Notes under the pieces: model-generated | Databases searched by the model: none | Told to the model about the DNA's origin: nothing | What the model saw: the letters and a program-made list of their open reading frames with translations, nothing else | Made by a program: the position numbers and the translations under genes | NCBI RefSeq assembly: GCF_007954505.1 | Contig: NZ_CP042412.1 | Location: 3,596,001 to 3,660,000, forward strand | Length of the DNA: 64,000 bases | Reading direction: 5' to 3' | Origin: Microbacterium sp. CBA3102 | GTDB taxonomy: Bacteria > Actinomycetota > Actinomycetes > Actinomycetales > Microbacteriaceae | Shown: in pieces, positions 33,326 to 41,491 of the stretch | Layout: every line of letters starts with the position of its first letter | How positions within the stretch are numbered: position 1 is the stretch's first letter

Positions 33326-34557
33326 GAGCGCTCCCACCCCAGCACGACGGTCGTGCCCTGCTCATCGGATCGGATGTCCGCGGTGCCGGCGACTCCGGCC
33401 ATGCGGGCGAAGATGGAGGCGCGGATCCCGAGCCGGTCGGCGCCGATCGCTGTGATGTCGAAACCCGGCCCCGTGTCCGACACGGTCACGGAGATCCCTT
33501 GGTCACCACACGCCTCGACGATGATGTGCAACCCGCGGCTGTTCGCGTGGGACACGGCGTTCCCGATCGCCTGCCGTGCGGCCAGCACGAGGGCTCGCGC
33601 CGCCCGTCCGGGGATCATTCCGATCCCGCCGCGCTCCTCGACGATCGCGTCGGCGCCGAGCTCCGAGAGCGAACGGCGGAGTTCGACCACGATCTGCGCG
33701 ATCCCCACGGGCTCGTCGGTGCCCTCCTGGGACACGGCGGCTTCCGTGTTCGCGAGACGTGTGAGAGCCTCCCGTGCCATCGCGACCGCGAGCTCCTCCG
33801 CCCGCTCCCCCTCCGCCCGCTCGGCGGCGATCAACGCCGCGAGGACGCTGTCATGCATGAGCGCCGACATCGCCACGCGTTCCTCCTCGGCCGCGGCGGC
33901 AGCGGCTGCGGTGGAGTAGGAGGCGACGGCTTGCCCTCGTGCCTCGTCGACGCCGGCCGCGACGGAGCGGAACATCCAGCCGAGCGAGATGATCACCACG
34001 CCGAGGATGAGCGTGAAGGAGACATCGAAGGCGGTCGTGACCCAGAACTCCCGAGAGAACTCGCCCTGCACGAGACGCACGTAACCGTAGACGAACGGCA
34101 TCACGGCCGCCCACGCGAACTGGAGCCGCAGGGGGAACGCGAGCATCGCCGCGACCACCCCCACGTTCACGAGGAAGAAGATCCAGGGCTGATCGCCGGC
34201 ACTCTTGTCGGCGGGGTCCACGACCGTCGGCCACGCGGCGAGCGCCAGCAGGTAGACCACGGCGAAGAGGCCCGAGAAGGTGCGCACGCCGCGGCCGACC
34301 AGGCAGGCGACCAGCATCGCCGCGAGCGGGACGAACACCACGACGACCATCACGATGTGCACCACATCGGCCTGGGACAGGGTGTTCACCGCGGCGAACA
34401 GCGCCTGGGCGCCCAAGGCGGAGGATCCGATCGCGACGACGATCGCGAGGATCCGCTCCATGCGTTTGCCCGTGAATCGCTCGAACTCGGTCTCCGTGCT
34501 GCCCGGAGACGGGATCTTGCTCCAGGCATCGCGGATGCTGAGCGGATCAGCGGGCAC
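33322..34557 (-). CDS. NarL-type sensor histidine kinase
   Basis: 411 residues with a GTG start overlapping the response-regulator end by 11 bases. Five or six membrane helices (about 35-195), then a HisKA_3-like dimerisation helix with phosphoacceptor H235 in SALMHDSVLAALIAAERA, and a HATPase domain with the N box RQAIGNAVSHANS and G1 box VSDTGPGFD. No extracellular sensor domain of size, so the signal is likely in or at the membrane. It would phosphorylate the NarL-like regulator encoded upstream. Confidence 0.92.
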   Translation of the reverse strand: MPADPLSIRDAWSKIPSPGSTETEFERFTGKRMERILAIVVAIGSSALGAQALFAAVNTLSQADVVHIVMVVVVFVPLAAMLVACLVGRGVRTFSGLFAVVYLLALAAWPTVVDPADKSAGDQPWIFFLVNVGVVAAMLAFPLRLQFAWAAVMPFVYGYVRLVQGEFSREFWVTTAFDVSFTLILGVVIISLGWMFRSVAAGVDEARGQAVASYSTAAAAAAAEEERVAMSALMHDSVLAALIAAERAEGERAEELAVAMAREALTRLANTEAAVSQEGTDEPVGIAQIVVELRRSLSELGADAIVEERGGIGMIPGRAARALVLAARQAIGNAVSHANSRGLHIIVEACGDQGISVTVSDTGPGFDITAIGADRLGIRASIFARMAGVAGTADIRSDEQGTTVVLGWERS

Positions 34558-35206
34558 TCGACGCCCCGTCTGCCGCGACGATGCCGTCCTCCATCGCTCG
34601 ACGGAGGAGATCGACCTTCGTTGGTGCGGGCCGACCGACCTCGACGTACTTGACGCGTACGCGCGTGATGTTCTCCTTGGCAGTCGAGTAGGCGACGCCG
34701 AGCCGCTCGGCGACCGCCTTCAACGGAAGGCCCGTGGCATACAACCGGAGCACCTCGCGCTCGCGGCTGGAGAGCTGCGCGTCGGCGAAGGCCCGGTCAC
34801 CGTCGACGGCGCTGGCCCATTCGACGTTGTTGAGCGCTTCGCCCTGAGCGACGGTCCGGATCGCGTCCATCACGTCATCGAGAGCGGACGACTTGCTGAC
34901 GACCCCTGCGGCCCCGGCGGACAGAGCCTCACGCACAGCCGCGGGACGGTCGGCGACGCTGTGGATGACCACGCTCGCCCCGTCGTTCACGAGCGATGAC
35001 ACGTTCTCGGTCACGGTGCTGCCGTCGCCCAGGGTGAGGTCGAGGACCACGACGTCGGCAGGAGCGGCAGACGCCGAGGCCCGCCATTCCAGGTACGACA
35101 CGACCGTGCTCCCCGAGAACACCACCGTCTGCGAGTCGCGCGCGCACGCGGCCTCGAGGCCGAGGCGAACGGACTCGTGATCGTCGATGAGTGCGACCCT
35201 GCTCAT
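34547..35206 (-). CDS. NarL/LuxR-family response regulator
   Basis: 219 residues. Receiver domain with acidic pocket D8/D9, phosphoacceptor D56 in VVVLDLTLGDGS and Lys in GVVSKSSALDD; then a LuxR-type helix-turn-helix (LSSREREVLRLYATGLPLKAVAERLGVAYSTAKENITRVRVKY). First gene of the operon with the kinase and the kinase-like protein. A TAGGCT box ends six bases before the ATG. No autoregulatory dyad stood out. Confidence 0.93.
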   Translation of the reverse strand: MSRVALIDDHESVRLGLEAACARDSQTVVFSGSTVVSYLEWRASASAAPADVVVLDLTLGDGSTVTENVSSLVNDGASVVIHSVADRPAAVREALSAGAAGVVSKSSALDDVMDAIRTVAQGEALNNVEWASAVDGDRAFADAQLSSREREVLRLYATGLPLKAVAERLGVAYSTAKENITRVRVKYVEVGRPAPTKVDLLRRAMEDGIVAADGASSAR

Positions 35207-35212
35207 CCACCC

Positions 35213-35218
35213 AGCCTA
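35213..35218 (-). promoter_or_regulatory. -10 box of the two-component operon
   Basis: TAGGCT on the minus strand, six bases (GGGTGG) before the response-regulator ATG. Confidence 0.55.
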
Positions 35219-35247
35219 GTGAGTCCGCGCAGACGGTCGCCGACGGC

Positions 35248-36495
35248 TCAGCGCGTCAGCAGCGCGACGACCTCGAAGTGGTGCGAGTGCGGGAACAGAT
35301 CGAAACCTCGAAGACGATCGACGTTCCACCCCAGCGCCCGGAAGGTCCCGAGATCACGGGAGAGGGCGACCGGATCGCAGGCGACGTAGGCGACGGCCTC
35401 CGGCGCGAGCGCATGCACGGCCTCGACGACCTGACGGCCCGCTCCTGCGCGAGGCGGGTCGAGGATCACAGCCCCCGTGCGACCGCTGCTCCGGCGCGTG
35501 GACAAAAAGCGGTCGACCCGCGCGGTGACCGCGGTGACCTCGAGCGGCGCGAGGTTGGCAGCCGCGTGCGCAGTGGCCCGTGCGCTCGACTCCACCGTGA
35601 CGATGTCGGTGCCGCCGAGATCGGCGAGTGTCGCGGCGAAGAGACCGACGCCGCCGTACAGGTCGTAGTGCGTCTTCGCCTCGTCGACGTGTCCGTCGAG
35701 GATGCCGTACACCGCGGCGTCGAGCACGGAGGCCGCCCGCGGATGGACCTGCCAGAATCCCGTCGCGTCCAGCTGGAAGGGCCGGTCTCCGACGAGTTCC
35801 TGGATCGTCTCGGGAGTCGGACGGCGCCGGAAGCCTCGCGCGACCTTGGCCGGACGCGCCGTCTCCTCGCGGCGGATGATGCGCACGCGACCGTCGGCGG
35901 GCTCGACGAGCTCGATCCGACCGGGAGCCTCACCGCGGAGCGCGAGCGCGGCCTCCGCGATCGCCGGGCGAGCGAGCGGGTGGGAAGACACGGGGATGAC
36001 CCGGTGGCTGCGTGCGGCGAACGGCCCCACCGCGCCCGTGTCGTCGACGTGCAGGGTCACGCGCGTGCGCCACCCGGTGCCGTCTCCGGATTCGACGGCC
36101 TCGATCTCCGGGGCGACGAGTCCCTCCCCGGCGAAACGGTCGAGCGCCTCGGTCAGCACCTGGCGCTTGAGCACGCGCTGGTGGTCGAGCGCGATGTGCC
36201 CGAGGTCGGCTCCGCCGGGGCGGTCCGCGGGATCCCTCGAGACGTCGGCCTCGGCCCAGATGTGCGGTCGCCGATGCTCTGACGCCTCCAGCACCTCGAT
36301 CGTCTCCGCTCGCCAGAAGCTGCGGGTCGAGGCATCGGCCCCGTCCTGCGGGGCGATCAGTCGCGCACGGACGCGCTCCCCGGGGACCGCGTCCGAGACG
36401 AAGACCACGCGCCCCTCGTGGCGGGCGATGAAGGTGCCCCCGTGTGCGATGCCGGTGATGTCGAGCTCGAGCACGTCGGCTGCGGAGGAAGTCAT
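35248..36495 (-). CDS. Class I SAM-dependent RNA (uracil-5-)-methyltransferase, TrmA/RlmD-like, with TRAM domain
   Basis: 415 residues from ATG 36495. The N-terminal TRAM domain (VLELDITGIAHGGTFIARHEGRVVFVSDAVPGERVRARLI) binds RNA. The Rossmann part has YDLYGGVGLFAATLA (SAM loop), VILDPPRAGAG, and the catalytic Cys in VAYVACDPVALSRDLGTF. No FeS Cys cluster is present at the N-terminus, unlike Escherichia coli RlmD. Probable target: a uridine C5 in rRNA or tRNA. The start is set by TATCCT six bases upstream, which overlaps the -10 of maf. Confidence 0.9.
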   Translation of the reverse strand: MTSSAADVLELDITGIAHGGTFIARHEGRVVFVSDAVPGERVRARLIAPQDGADASTRSFWRAETIEVLEASEHRRPHIWAEADVSRDPADRPGGADLGHIALDHQRVLKRQVLTEALDRFAGEGLVAPEIEAVESGDGTGWRTRVTLHVDDTGAVGPFAARSHRVIPVSSHPLARPAIAEAALALRGEAPGRIELVEPADGRVRIIRREETARPAKVARGFRRRPTPETIQELVGDRPFQLDATGFWQVHPRAASVLDAAVYGILDGHVDEAKTHYDLYGGVGLFAATLADLGGTDIVTVESSARATAHAAANLAPLEVTAVTARVDRFLSTRRSSGRTGAVILDPPRAGAGRQVVEAVHALAPEAVAYVACDPVALSRDLGTFRALGWNVDRLRGFDLFPHSHHFEVVALLTR

Positions 36496-36501
36496 CCTTC
36501 G

Positions 36502-36507
36502 AGGATA
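36502..36507 (-). promoter_or_regulatory. -10 box of the RNA methyltransferase gene
   Basis: TATCCT on the minus strand, six bases (CGAAGG) before the ATG. It shares two bases with the maf -10 on the other strand. Confidence 0.6.
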
Positions 36508-36511
36508 CGGT
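36506..36511 (+). promoter_or_regulatory. -10 box of maf
   Basis: TACGGT, then seven bases (GGTGGAC), then the ATG at 36519. The two divergent boxes cover ten bases together in a 23-base intergenic gap. Confidence 0.6.
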
Positions 36512-36518
36512 GGTGGAC

Positions 36519-37157
36519 ATGCGCGTCTGCCTCGCCTCGACCTCACCGGCCCGACTCATGCTGCTGCGGCAGGCGGGCATCGAACCGCTCACCGTCTCCC
36601 CGGACGTCGACGAAGACGCCGTCGCCGCCGCCGCGGAGGAAGAGCGCGGCACCCCGCTGGCCCCTGCGGAGCTCGTGCTGCTGCTCGCCCGGGCGAAGGC
36701 GGCCGCGGTCGCGCAGGGTCTCGCCGAGGAGGGGGTCTTCGACGGCCTCGTGATCGGCGGGGATTCGATGTTCGCCCTCGGCGGGCGCGTCTACGGCAAG
36801 CCCTACACCCCCGAGGAGGCCACGCGACGCTGGCAGGAGATGCGCGGTGCCACGGGCATCCTGCATTCCGGGCACTCCGTCTTCCGTGTCGCGCCCGGCC
36901 AGACACCCGTCGAGGCGACCGCGGTCGCCGAGGCTGCAGTGACCTTCGCCGACGATGTCAGCGATGCCGAGATCGCCGCGTATGTGGCGTCGGGCGAACC
37001 CCTGCATGTGGCAGGGGCGTTCACGGTCGACAGCCTGGGCGGGGCCTTCATCACCCGCGTGGACGGCGACCCGTCCACCGTCGTGGGAATGTCCCTGTCG
37101 ACCGTGCGGCGCCTGGCCACCGAGCTGGGCGTGCCGTGGACGGACCTGTGGTCGTAG
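36519..37157 (+). CDS. maf: Maf-family nucleotide pyrophosphatase
   Basis: 212 residues. It hydrolyses dTTP/UTP or modified nucleotides. Family motifs: LASTSPARLMLLRQAG at the N-terminus, VIGGDSMFALGGRVYGKPYTPEEA with the catalytic Asp, TGILHSGHSVFRV, and YVASGEPLHVAGAFTVDSLGGAFITRVDGDPSTVVGMSL. The start is the ATG seven bases after a -10 box. maf between accE and accA is an order shared with Mycobacterium tuberculosis. Confidence 0.93.
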   Translation: MRVCLASTSPARLMLLRQAGIEPLTVSPDVDEDAVAAAAEEERGTPLAPAELVLLLARAKAAAVAQGLAEEGVFDGLVIGGDSMFALGGRVYGKPYTPEEATRRWQEMRGATGILHSGHSVFRVAPGQTPVEATAVAEAAVTFADDVSDAEIAAYVASGEPLHVAGAFTVDSLGGAFITRVDGDPSTVVGMSLSTVRRLATELGVPWTDLWS

Positions 37158-37222
37158 ACTCCCCTCCACGTTTCTGCCACTTTCTTGTGGGGAGTCGTCA
37201 AAGGGATCGGGATCCTTCTCGC

Positions 37223-37228
37223 TAGGCT
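37223..37228 (+). promoter_or_regulatory. -10 box of accA
   Basis: TAGGCT, then seven bases (GGCAAGC), then the ATG at 37236. Confidence 0.55.
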
Positions 37229-37235
37229 GGCAAGC

Positions 37236-39002
37236 ATGCCTGCTATCGCCAAGGTGCTCATCGCCAACCGCGGCGAGATCGCCGTACGCATCATCCGCGC
37301 CGCTCGTGACTCCGGGATCGCCTCGGTCGCCGTCTACGCCGACCAGGATCGGGACGCCCTGCACACGCGTCTGGCCGACGAGGCCTACGCTCTCGGCGGC
37401 TCGACCAGCGCGGAGACGTACCTCCAGATCGAGAAGATCCTGTCGATCGCCCGCCGTGCCGGTGCCGACGCCGTGCACCCCGGCTACGGCTTCCTGGCCG
37501 AGAACGCCGAGTTCGCACGCGCGATCATCGATGCGGGGATGACCTGGATCGGCCCGTCCCCCGAGGCCATCGAGGCACTCGGCGACAAGGTGACCGCGCG
37601 CCACGTGGCCGAGAAGGTCGGCGCGCCCCTCGCGCCCGGCACACCCGGCCCCGTCGACGGTGCCGACGAGGTCATCGCCTTCGCGAAGGAATTCGGCCTC
37701 CCCATCGCCATCAAGGCCGCCTATGGCGGCGGCGGCCGCGGCCTCAAGGTCGCCCGCGAGCTCGACGAGGTCGCCGAGCTCTTCGAGTCGGCCACCCGCG
37801 AAGCCGTTGCCGCGTTCGGCCGCGGCGAGTGCTTCGTGGAGAAGTACCTCGACAAGCCGCGCCACGTCGAGACCCAGTGCCTGGCCGATGCCGCGGGCAA
37901 CGTCGTCGTGATCTCGACGCGCGACTGCTCGTTGCAGCGCCGTCACCAGAAGCTCGTCGAAGAGGCTCCGGCCCCGTTCCTGACAGACGAGCAGAACGCG
38001 CAGCTGTACTCCGCCTCGAAGGCCATCCTGAAGGAGGTCGGCTACGTCGGTGCCGGCACCTGCGAGTTCCTCATCGGTGCCGACGGCACGGTGTCGTTCC
38101 TCGAAGTGAACACCCGACTGCAGGTCGAGCACCCGGTCTCCGAAGAGGTCACCGGCATCGACCTGGTCCGCGAGCAGTTCCGCATCGCGGCCGGCGGCAC
38201 CATCGACTACGACGACCCCGAGCCCCAGGGACACTCGTTCGAGTTCCGGATCAACGGCGAGGACCCCGGTCGCGGATTCCTCCCCCAGCCCGGGCCGATC
38301 CACGTGTTCAAGACGTTCGGCGGTCCCGGCATCCGCCTCGACTCGGGCGTCACCGCCGGGGACGCGGTCTCGGGGGCTTTCGATTCGCTCCTCGCGAAGA
38401 TCATCGTCACGGGGAAGGACCGCGCCGAGGCGCTCGAGCGTTCGCGCCGCGCACTCGACGAGTTCGAGGTGGCCGGACTCCCCACGGTCATCCCGTTCCA
38501 CCGCAAGGTCGTCCGCGACCCCGCGTTCACCGCGGAGAACGGCGACTTCGGAGTCTTCACCCGGTGGATCGAGACGGAGTTCGTCAACGACATCCCGGCC
38601 TGGGACGGTGAGCTCGAAGCCCCGGCACCGGCCGATTCGCGCCACACGGTCGTCGTCGAGGTCTCCGGCAAGCGCCTCGAGGTGAGCCTCCCCGATCGCG
38701 TCGCCGTCGCCCCGGGCACCGCGGGTCGCCCGGCTGCCGTGCCGCCGTCCCGTCGCAGCCACGCGACCACCGCCAATGCCGGAGCCTCCGGCGATGCGGT
38801 GAAGTCCCCCATGCAGGCGACCGTCGTCAAGATCGCGGTCGAGGACGGTCAGCAGGTCGTCAAGGGCGACCTCGTCGTCGTGCTCGAGGCGATGAAGATG
38901 GAGCAGCCGCTCCAGGCGCACAAGGACGGCGTCATCGGCAACATCAACGCGGACGCCGGAACGACGGTCTCCGCGGGACATCAGCTGCTCACCATCAGCT
39001 GA
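37236..39002 (+). CDS. accA: Acyl-CoA carboxylase alpha subunit (biotin carboxylase + BCCP)
   Basis: 588 residues. Biotin carboxylase domain (1-450): [21 protein letters not shown], the ATP-grasp loop [48 protein letters not shown] linker with a Pro/Ala stretch, then the biotinyl domain ending near 588 with the biotin-accepting Lys in [12 protein letters not shown]. It carboxylates its own biotin; AccD then transfers CO2 to acyl-CoA. A leaderless promoter drives it. A large stem-loop follows. Confidence 0.96.
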   Translation: MPAIAKVLIANRGEIAVRIIRAARDSGIASVAVYADQDRDALHTRLADEAYALGGSTSAETYLQIEKILSIARRAGADAVHPGYGFLAENAEFARAIIDAGMTWIGPSPEAIEALGDKVTARHVAEKVGAPLAPGTPGPVDGADEVIAFAKEFGLPIAIKAAYGGGGRGLKVARELDEVAELFESATREAVAAFGRGECFVEKYLDKPRHVETQCLADAAGNVVVISTRDCSLQRRHQKLVEEAPAPFLTDEQNAQLYSASKAILKEVGYVGAGTCEFLIGADGTVSFLEVNTRLQVEHPVSEEVTGIDLVREQFRIAAGGTIDYDDPEPQGHSFEFRINGEDPGRGFLPQPGPIHVFKTFGGPGIRLDSGVTAGDAVSGAFDSLLAKIIVTGKDRAEALERSRRALDEFEVAGLPTVIPFHRKVVRDPAFTAENGDFGVFTRWIETEFVNDIPAWDGELEAPAPADSRHTVVVEVSGKRLEVSLPDRVAVAPGTAGRPAAVPPSRRSHATTANAGASGDAVKSPMQATVVKIAVEDGQQVVKGDLVVVLEAMKMEQPLQAHKDGVIGNINADAGTTVSAGHQLLTIS

Positions 39003-39031
39003 CCTCCACGGTCCGGTCTCGTCGCGTTGTT

Positions 39032-39115
39032 CGCCGAGACCCCCGGTGAACGCCGAAACCCCGTGGTGCAGATGTCTGCCACACGGGGTTTCGGCGTCAG
39101 GCGGGGGTCTCGGCG
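39032..39115. repeat. 84-base three-tier stem-loop between accA and lpdA
   Basis: Outer stem 14 perfect pairs (39032-39045 with 39102-39115), middle stem 15 perfect pairs (39051-39065 with 39082-39096), inner stem GCAGA/TCTGC (39068-39072 with 39075-39079). The outer and middle arms are near copies of each other (CGCCGAGACCCC and CGCCGAAACCCC), so the unit is also a direct repeat. It lies between convergent genes and could act as a two-way terminator, but its size and repeat build resemble REP/BIME-type intergenic elements. Confidence 0.85.
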
Positions 39116-39160
39116 ATCCGTCGCGCCTCAGAACTCAGCCGCAGAACTCCGCCGCAGAGC

Positions 39161-40600
39161 TCAGGAGATGTTGACGAGGTGCATCGCCCTGCTCGCGTCG
39201 GTGATACTGCTCGACAGCGAGGGGTACGCGGCGAACACCCGCGAGACCTGGTCCACCGTGAGACGACGTTCGACGGCCACGGCGATCGGGTAGATCAGTT
39301 CCGACGCCTTCGGGGCCACGATCACGCCACCGATCACCGTGCCGGAACCCTTGCGGGCGATGATCTTGACGAAGCCGTCCTTGATGCCCATCATCTTGGC
39401 GCGGGGGTTGGCGGCGAGGGGAAGCTTGTAGACGAGACCGTCGGTCACCCCGTCCTCAGCGTCCTTCTGCGAGAAACCCACGGTCGCGATCTCGGGTGCC
39501 GTGAAGATGTTCGAGGTGATCTTGATCAGTTCGAGCGGGATCACGATGTCGCCGAGTGCGTGGAACACCGCCGTGCGTCCCTGCATGGAGGCGACGGAGG
39601 CCAGCGGGAAGAAGTTCGTGCAGTCGCCGACCGCGTAGATGTTGGGCACCGAGGTGCGGGCGACGCGGTTCACGCGCACATGACCTGAATCATCGAGCTC
39701 GACGCCCGCCTCCTCCAGACCGATGCCCGCGGTGTTGGGGATGGAGCCGACGGCCATCAAGCAGTGGCTCCCGTCGACCGTGCGGCCGTCGGACAGCGTC
39801 ACGGTCACCCCGTCGTCGGTGACCTCGACCCGGTCGGCGCGGGACTTCGAGAGCACCTGCATCCCGCCGCGCTTGAACACCTTCTCCAGAACGCGTGCGG
39901 CGTCCTGGTCCTCCCCCGGGAGCACCTGCTCGCGGCTGGAGATGAGCGTGACCTTCGCACCGAGGTTCATGTAAGCCGAGGCGAACTCCGCTCCGGTCAC
40001 CCCCGACCCGACCACGATGAGGTGCTCGGGCAGCGCCTTCATGTCGTAGAGCTGGGTCCATGTGAGGATGCGCTTGCCGTCGGGTTTGGCGGAGTCGAGC
40101 TCACGCGGCGATGCCCCCACGGCCACGACGATCGTGTCGGCCTCGACCCGGTCGAAGTCGGTGCCGCCCTGACCGGTCGACACGACGATCGCCGTCGGCC
40201 CCTCGAGTCGTCCGTGCCCGGAGAGGATGCGCACCCCGGCCTCGAGGAGCGTGGCACGCATGTCCTCCGACTGCTGACCGGCGAGGGCCAGGAGGCGCTT
40301 GTTGACGGCCGCGAGATTGATCGCGATCTCGGGCTTGAGGGGCTTGCCGTTCTCGCCCTTGGCGTAGAAGTTGACTCCGAGGTCGCTCGCCTCGGAGATG
40401 GCGACGGCGGCATCCGCGGTCGCGATCAGGCTCTTGGAGGGGACCACGTCGGTGAGGACGGCCGATCCGCCGACCCCCACCCGCTCGACCAGGGTGACCT
40501 CGGCCCCGAGCTGAGCTGCCGCGAGGGCCGCCTCGTAACCGCCGGGACCGCCGCCGAGGACGGCGACGCGCTGAGTGCGCTCGAAAGTGGTGGAAGACAT
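39161..40600 (-). CDS. lpdA: LpdA-type NAD(P)H quinone reductase (dihydrolipoamide dehydrogenase homologue)
   Basis: 479 residues from ATG 40600 (ATG 40609 is also possible). FAD motif VAVLGGGPGGYEAALAAAQLG, NAD motif LIVVGSGVTGAEFASAYMNLGAKVTLI, and the C-terminal interface domain. The redox disulfide of true lipoamide dehydrogenases (GxCLNxGCxPSK) is replaced by VGGSAVLTDVVPSKSLIA, so it cannot act on lipoamide. This is the pattern of Mycobacterium tuberculosis LpdA (Rv3303c), which reduces quinones. Same position relative to deoD as there. Confidence 0.92.
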   Translation of the reverse strand: MSSTTFERTQRVAVLGGGPGGYEAALAAAQLGAEVTLVERVGVGGSAVLTDVVPSKSLIATADAAVAISEASDLGVNFYAKGENGKPLKPEIAINLAAVNKRLLALAGQQSEDMRATLLEAGVRILSGHGRLEGPTAIVVSTGQGGTDFDRVEADTIVVAVGASPRELDSAKPDGKRILTWTQLYDMKALPEHLIVVGSGVTGAEFASAYMNLGAKVTLISSREQVLPGEDQDAARVLEKVFKRGGMQVLSKSRADRVEVTDDGVTVTLSDGRTVDGSHCLMAVGSIPNTAGIGLEEAGVELDDSGHVRVNRVARTSVPNIYAVGDCTNFFPLASVASMQGRTAVFHALGDIVIPLELIKITSNIFTAPEIATVGFSQKDAEDGVTDGLVYKLPLAANPRAKMMGIKDGFVKIIARKGSGTVIGGVIVAPKASELIYPIAVAVERRLTVDQVSRVFAAYPSLSSSITDASRAMHLVNIS

Positions 40601-40645
40601 GGAATCCATTCTTCCCCAATCCTGGCCCCCGAGCCTGCACCTTCC

Positions 40646-40651
40646 TAGAGT
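40646..40651 (+). promoter_or_regulatory. -10 box of deoD
   Basis: TAGAGT, then six bases (GGATCC), then the ATG at 40658. Confidence 0.55.
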
Positions 40652-40657
40652 GGATCC

Positions 40658-41491
40658 ATGCCCGAAACGCACAGCAACCCCCTCGACGACCCGACCGCGA
40701 ACCCCTTCGAGGTCGCCGCGCAGGCCGCCGCCGACATCGCGCGACTGTCCGGTGTCGAGAACCATGACATCGCCCTCACCCTCGGCAGCGGCTGGGGCAA
40801 GGCCGCCGACATCATCGGCGAGACGGTCGCCACGATCCCCGCCACCGAGGTCACCGGCTTCTCGAAGCCCGCGCTGGAGGGCCACGTCGGCACGCTGCGC
40901 AGCATCCGCACGCCCGGCGGCAAGAACGTCCTGGTGATCGGCGCACGCACGCACTACTACGAAGACCACGGCGTCCGGCGCGTCGTGCACAGCGTCCGCA
41001 CCGCCGCGGCCACGGGCGCCAAGATCATGGTGCTCACCAACGGCGCCGGTGGCATCCGTGAGACCTGGCGACCCGGTCAGCCGGTGCTCATCAGCGATCA
41101 CATCAACCTCACCGCCGATTCGCCGCTCGAGGGCGCCACGTTCATCGACCTCACCGACCTGTATTCGAAGCGACTGCGCGACCTCGCGCGCACGATCGAT
41201 CCGATGCTCGATGAGGGCGTGTACACCCAGTTCCGCGGTCCGCACTACGAGACCCCGGCGGAGGTGCAGATGGCGAAGCACATCGGCGGACACATCGTCG
41301 GCATGTCGACCGCGCTCGAAGCGATCGCCGCCCGCGAGGCCGGCATGGAGATCCTCGGGTTCTCGCTCATCACGAATCTGGCCGCAGGCATCCAGCAGAC
41401 CCCGCTGAGCCACGCCGAGGTGATCGAAGCCGGTCGTGAGGCGGAGCCGGTGATCTCCGCTCTCCTGGCGAGGGTGGTCGAGGCCCTGTGA
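40658..41491 (+). CDS. deoD: Purine nucleoside phosphorylase, trimeric type
   Basis: 277 residues. It splits (deoxy)inosine or guanosine with phosphate into base and (deoxy)ribose-1-phosphate. The trimeric (PunA-like) class is shown by DIALTLGSGWG, VIGARTHYYE, VLTNGAGGIRETWRPGQPVLISDHINLT, and GVYTQFRGPHYETPAEVQMAK with VGMSTALEAIAA. First gene of deoD-mutase-HPr; its stop overlaps the next GTG. The order deoD-pmmB matches Mycobacterium tuberculosis (Rv3307-Rv3308). Confidence 0.95.
   Translation: MPETHSNPLDDPTANPFEVAAQAAADIARLSGVENHDIALTLGSGWGKAADIIGETVATIPATEVTGFSKPALEGHVGTLRSIRTPGGKNVLVIGARTHYYEDHGVRRVVHSVRTAAATGAKIMVLTNGAGGIRETWRPGQPVLISDHINLTADSPLEGATFIDLTDLYSKRLRDLARTIDPMLDEGVYTQFRGPHYETPAEVQMAKHIGGHIVGMSTALEAIAAREAGMEILGFSLITNLAAGIQQTPLSHAEVIEAGREAEPVISALLARVVEAL

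Noticed and set aside
36543..38981. An 812-codon open frame on the minus strand opposite maf and accA
   Set aside because: High-GC antisense shadow; Asp/Arg/Gly-rich, no family motif, while the plus strand has complete Maf and biotin carboxylase motifs.
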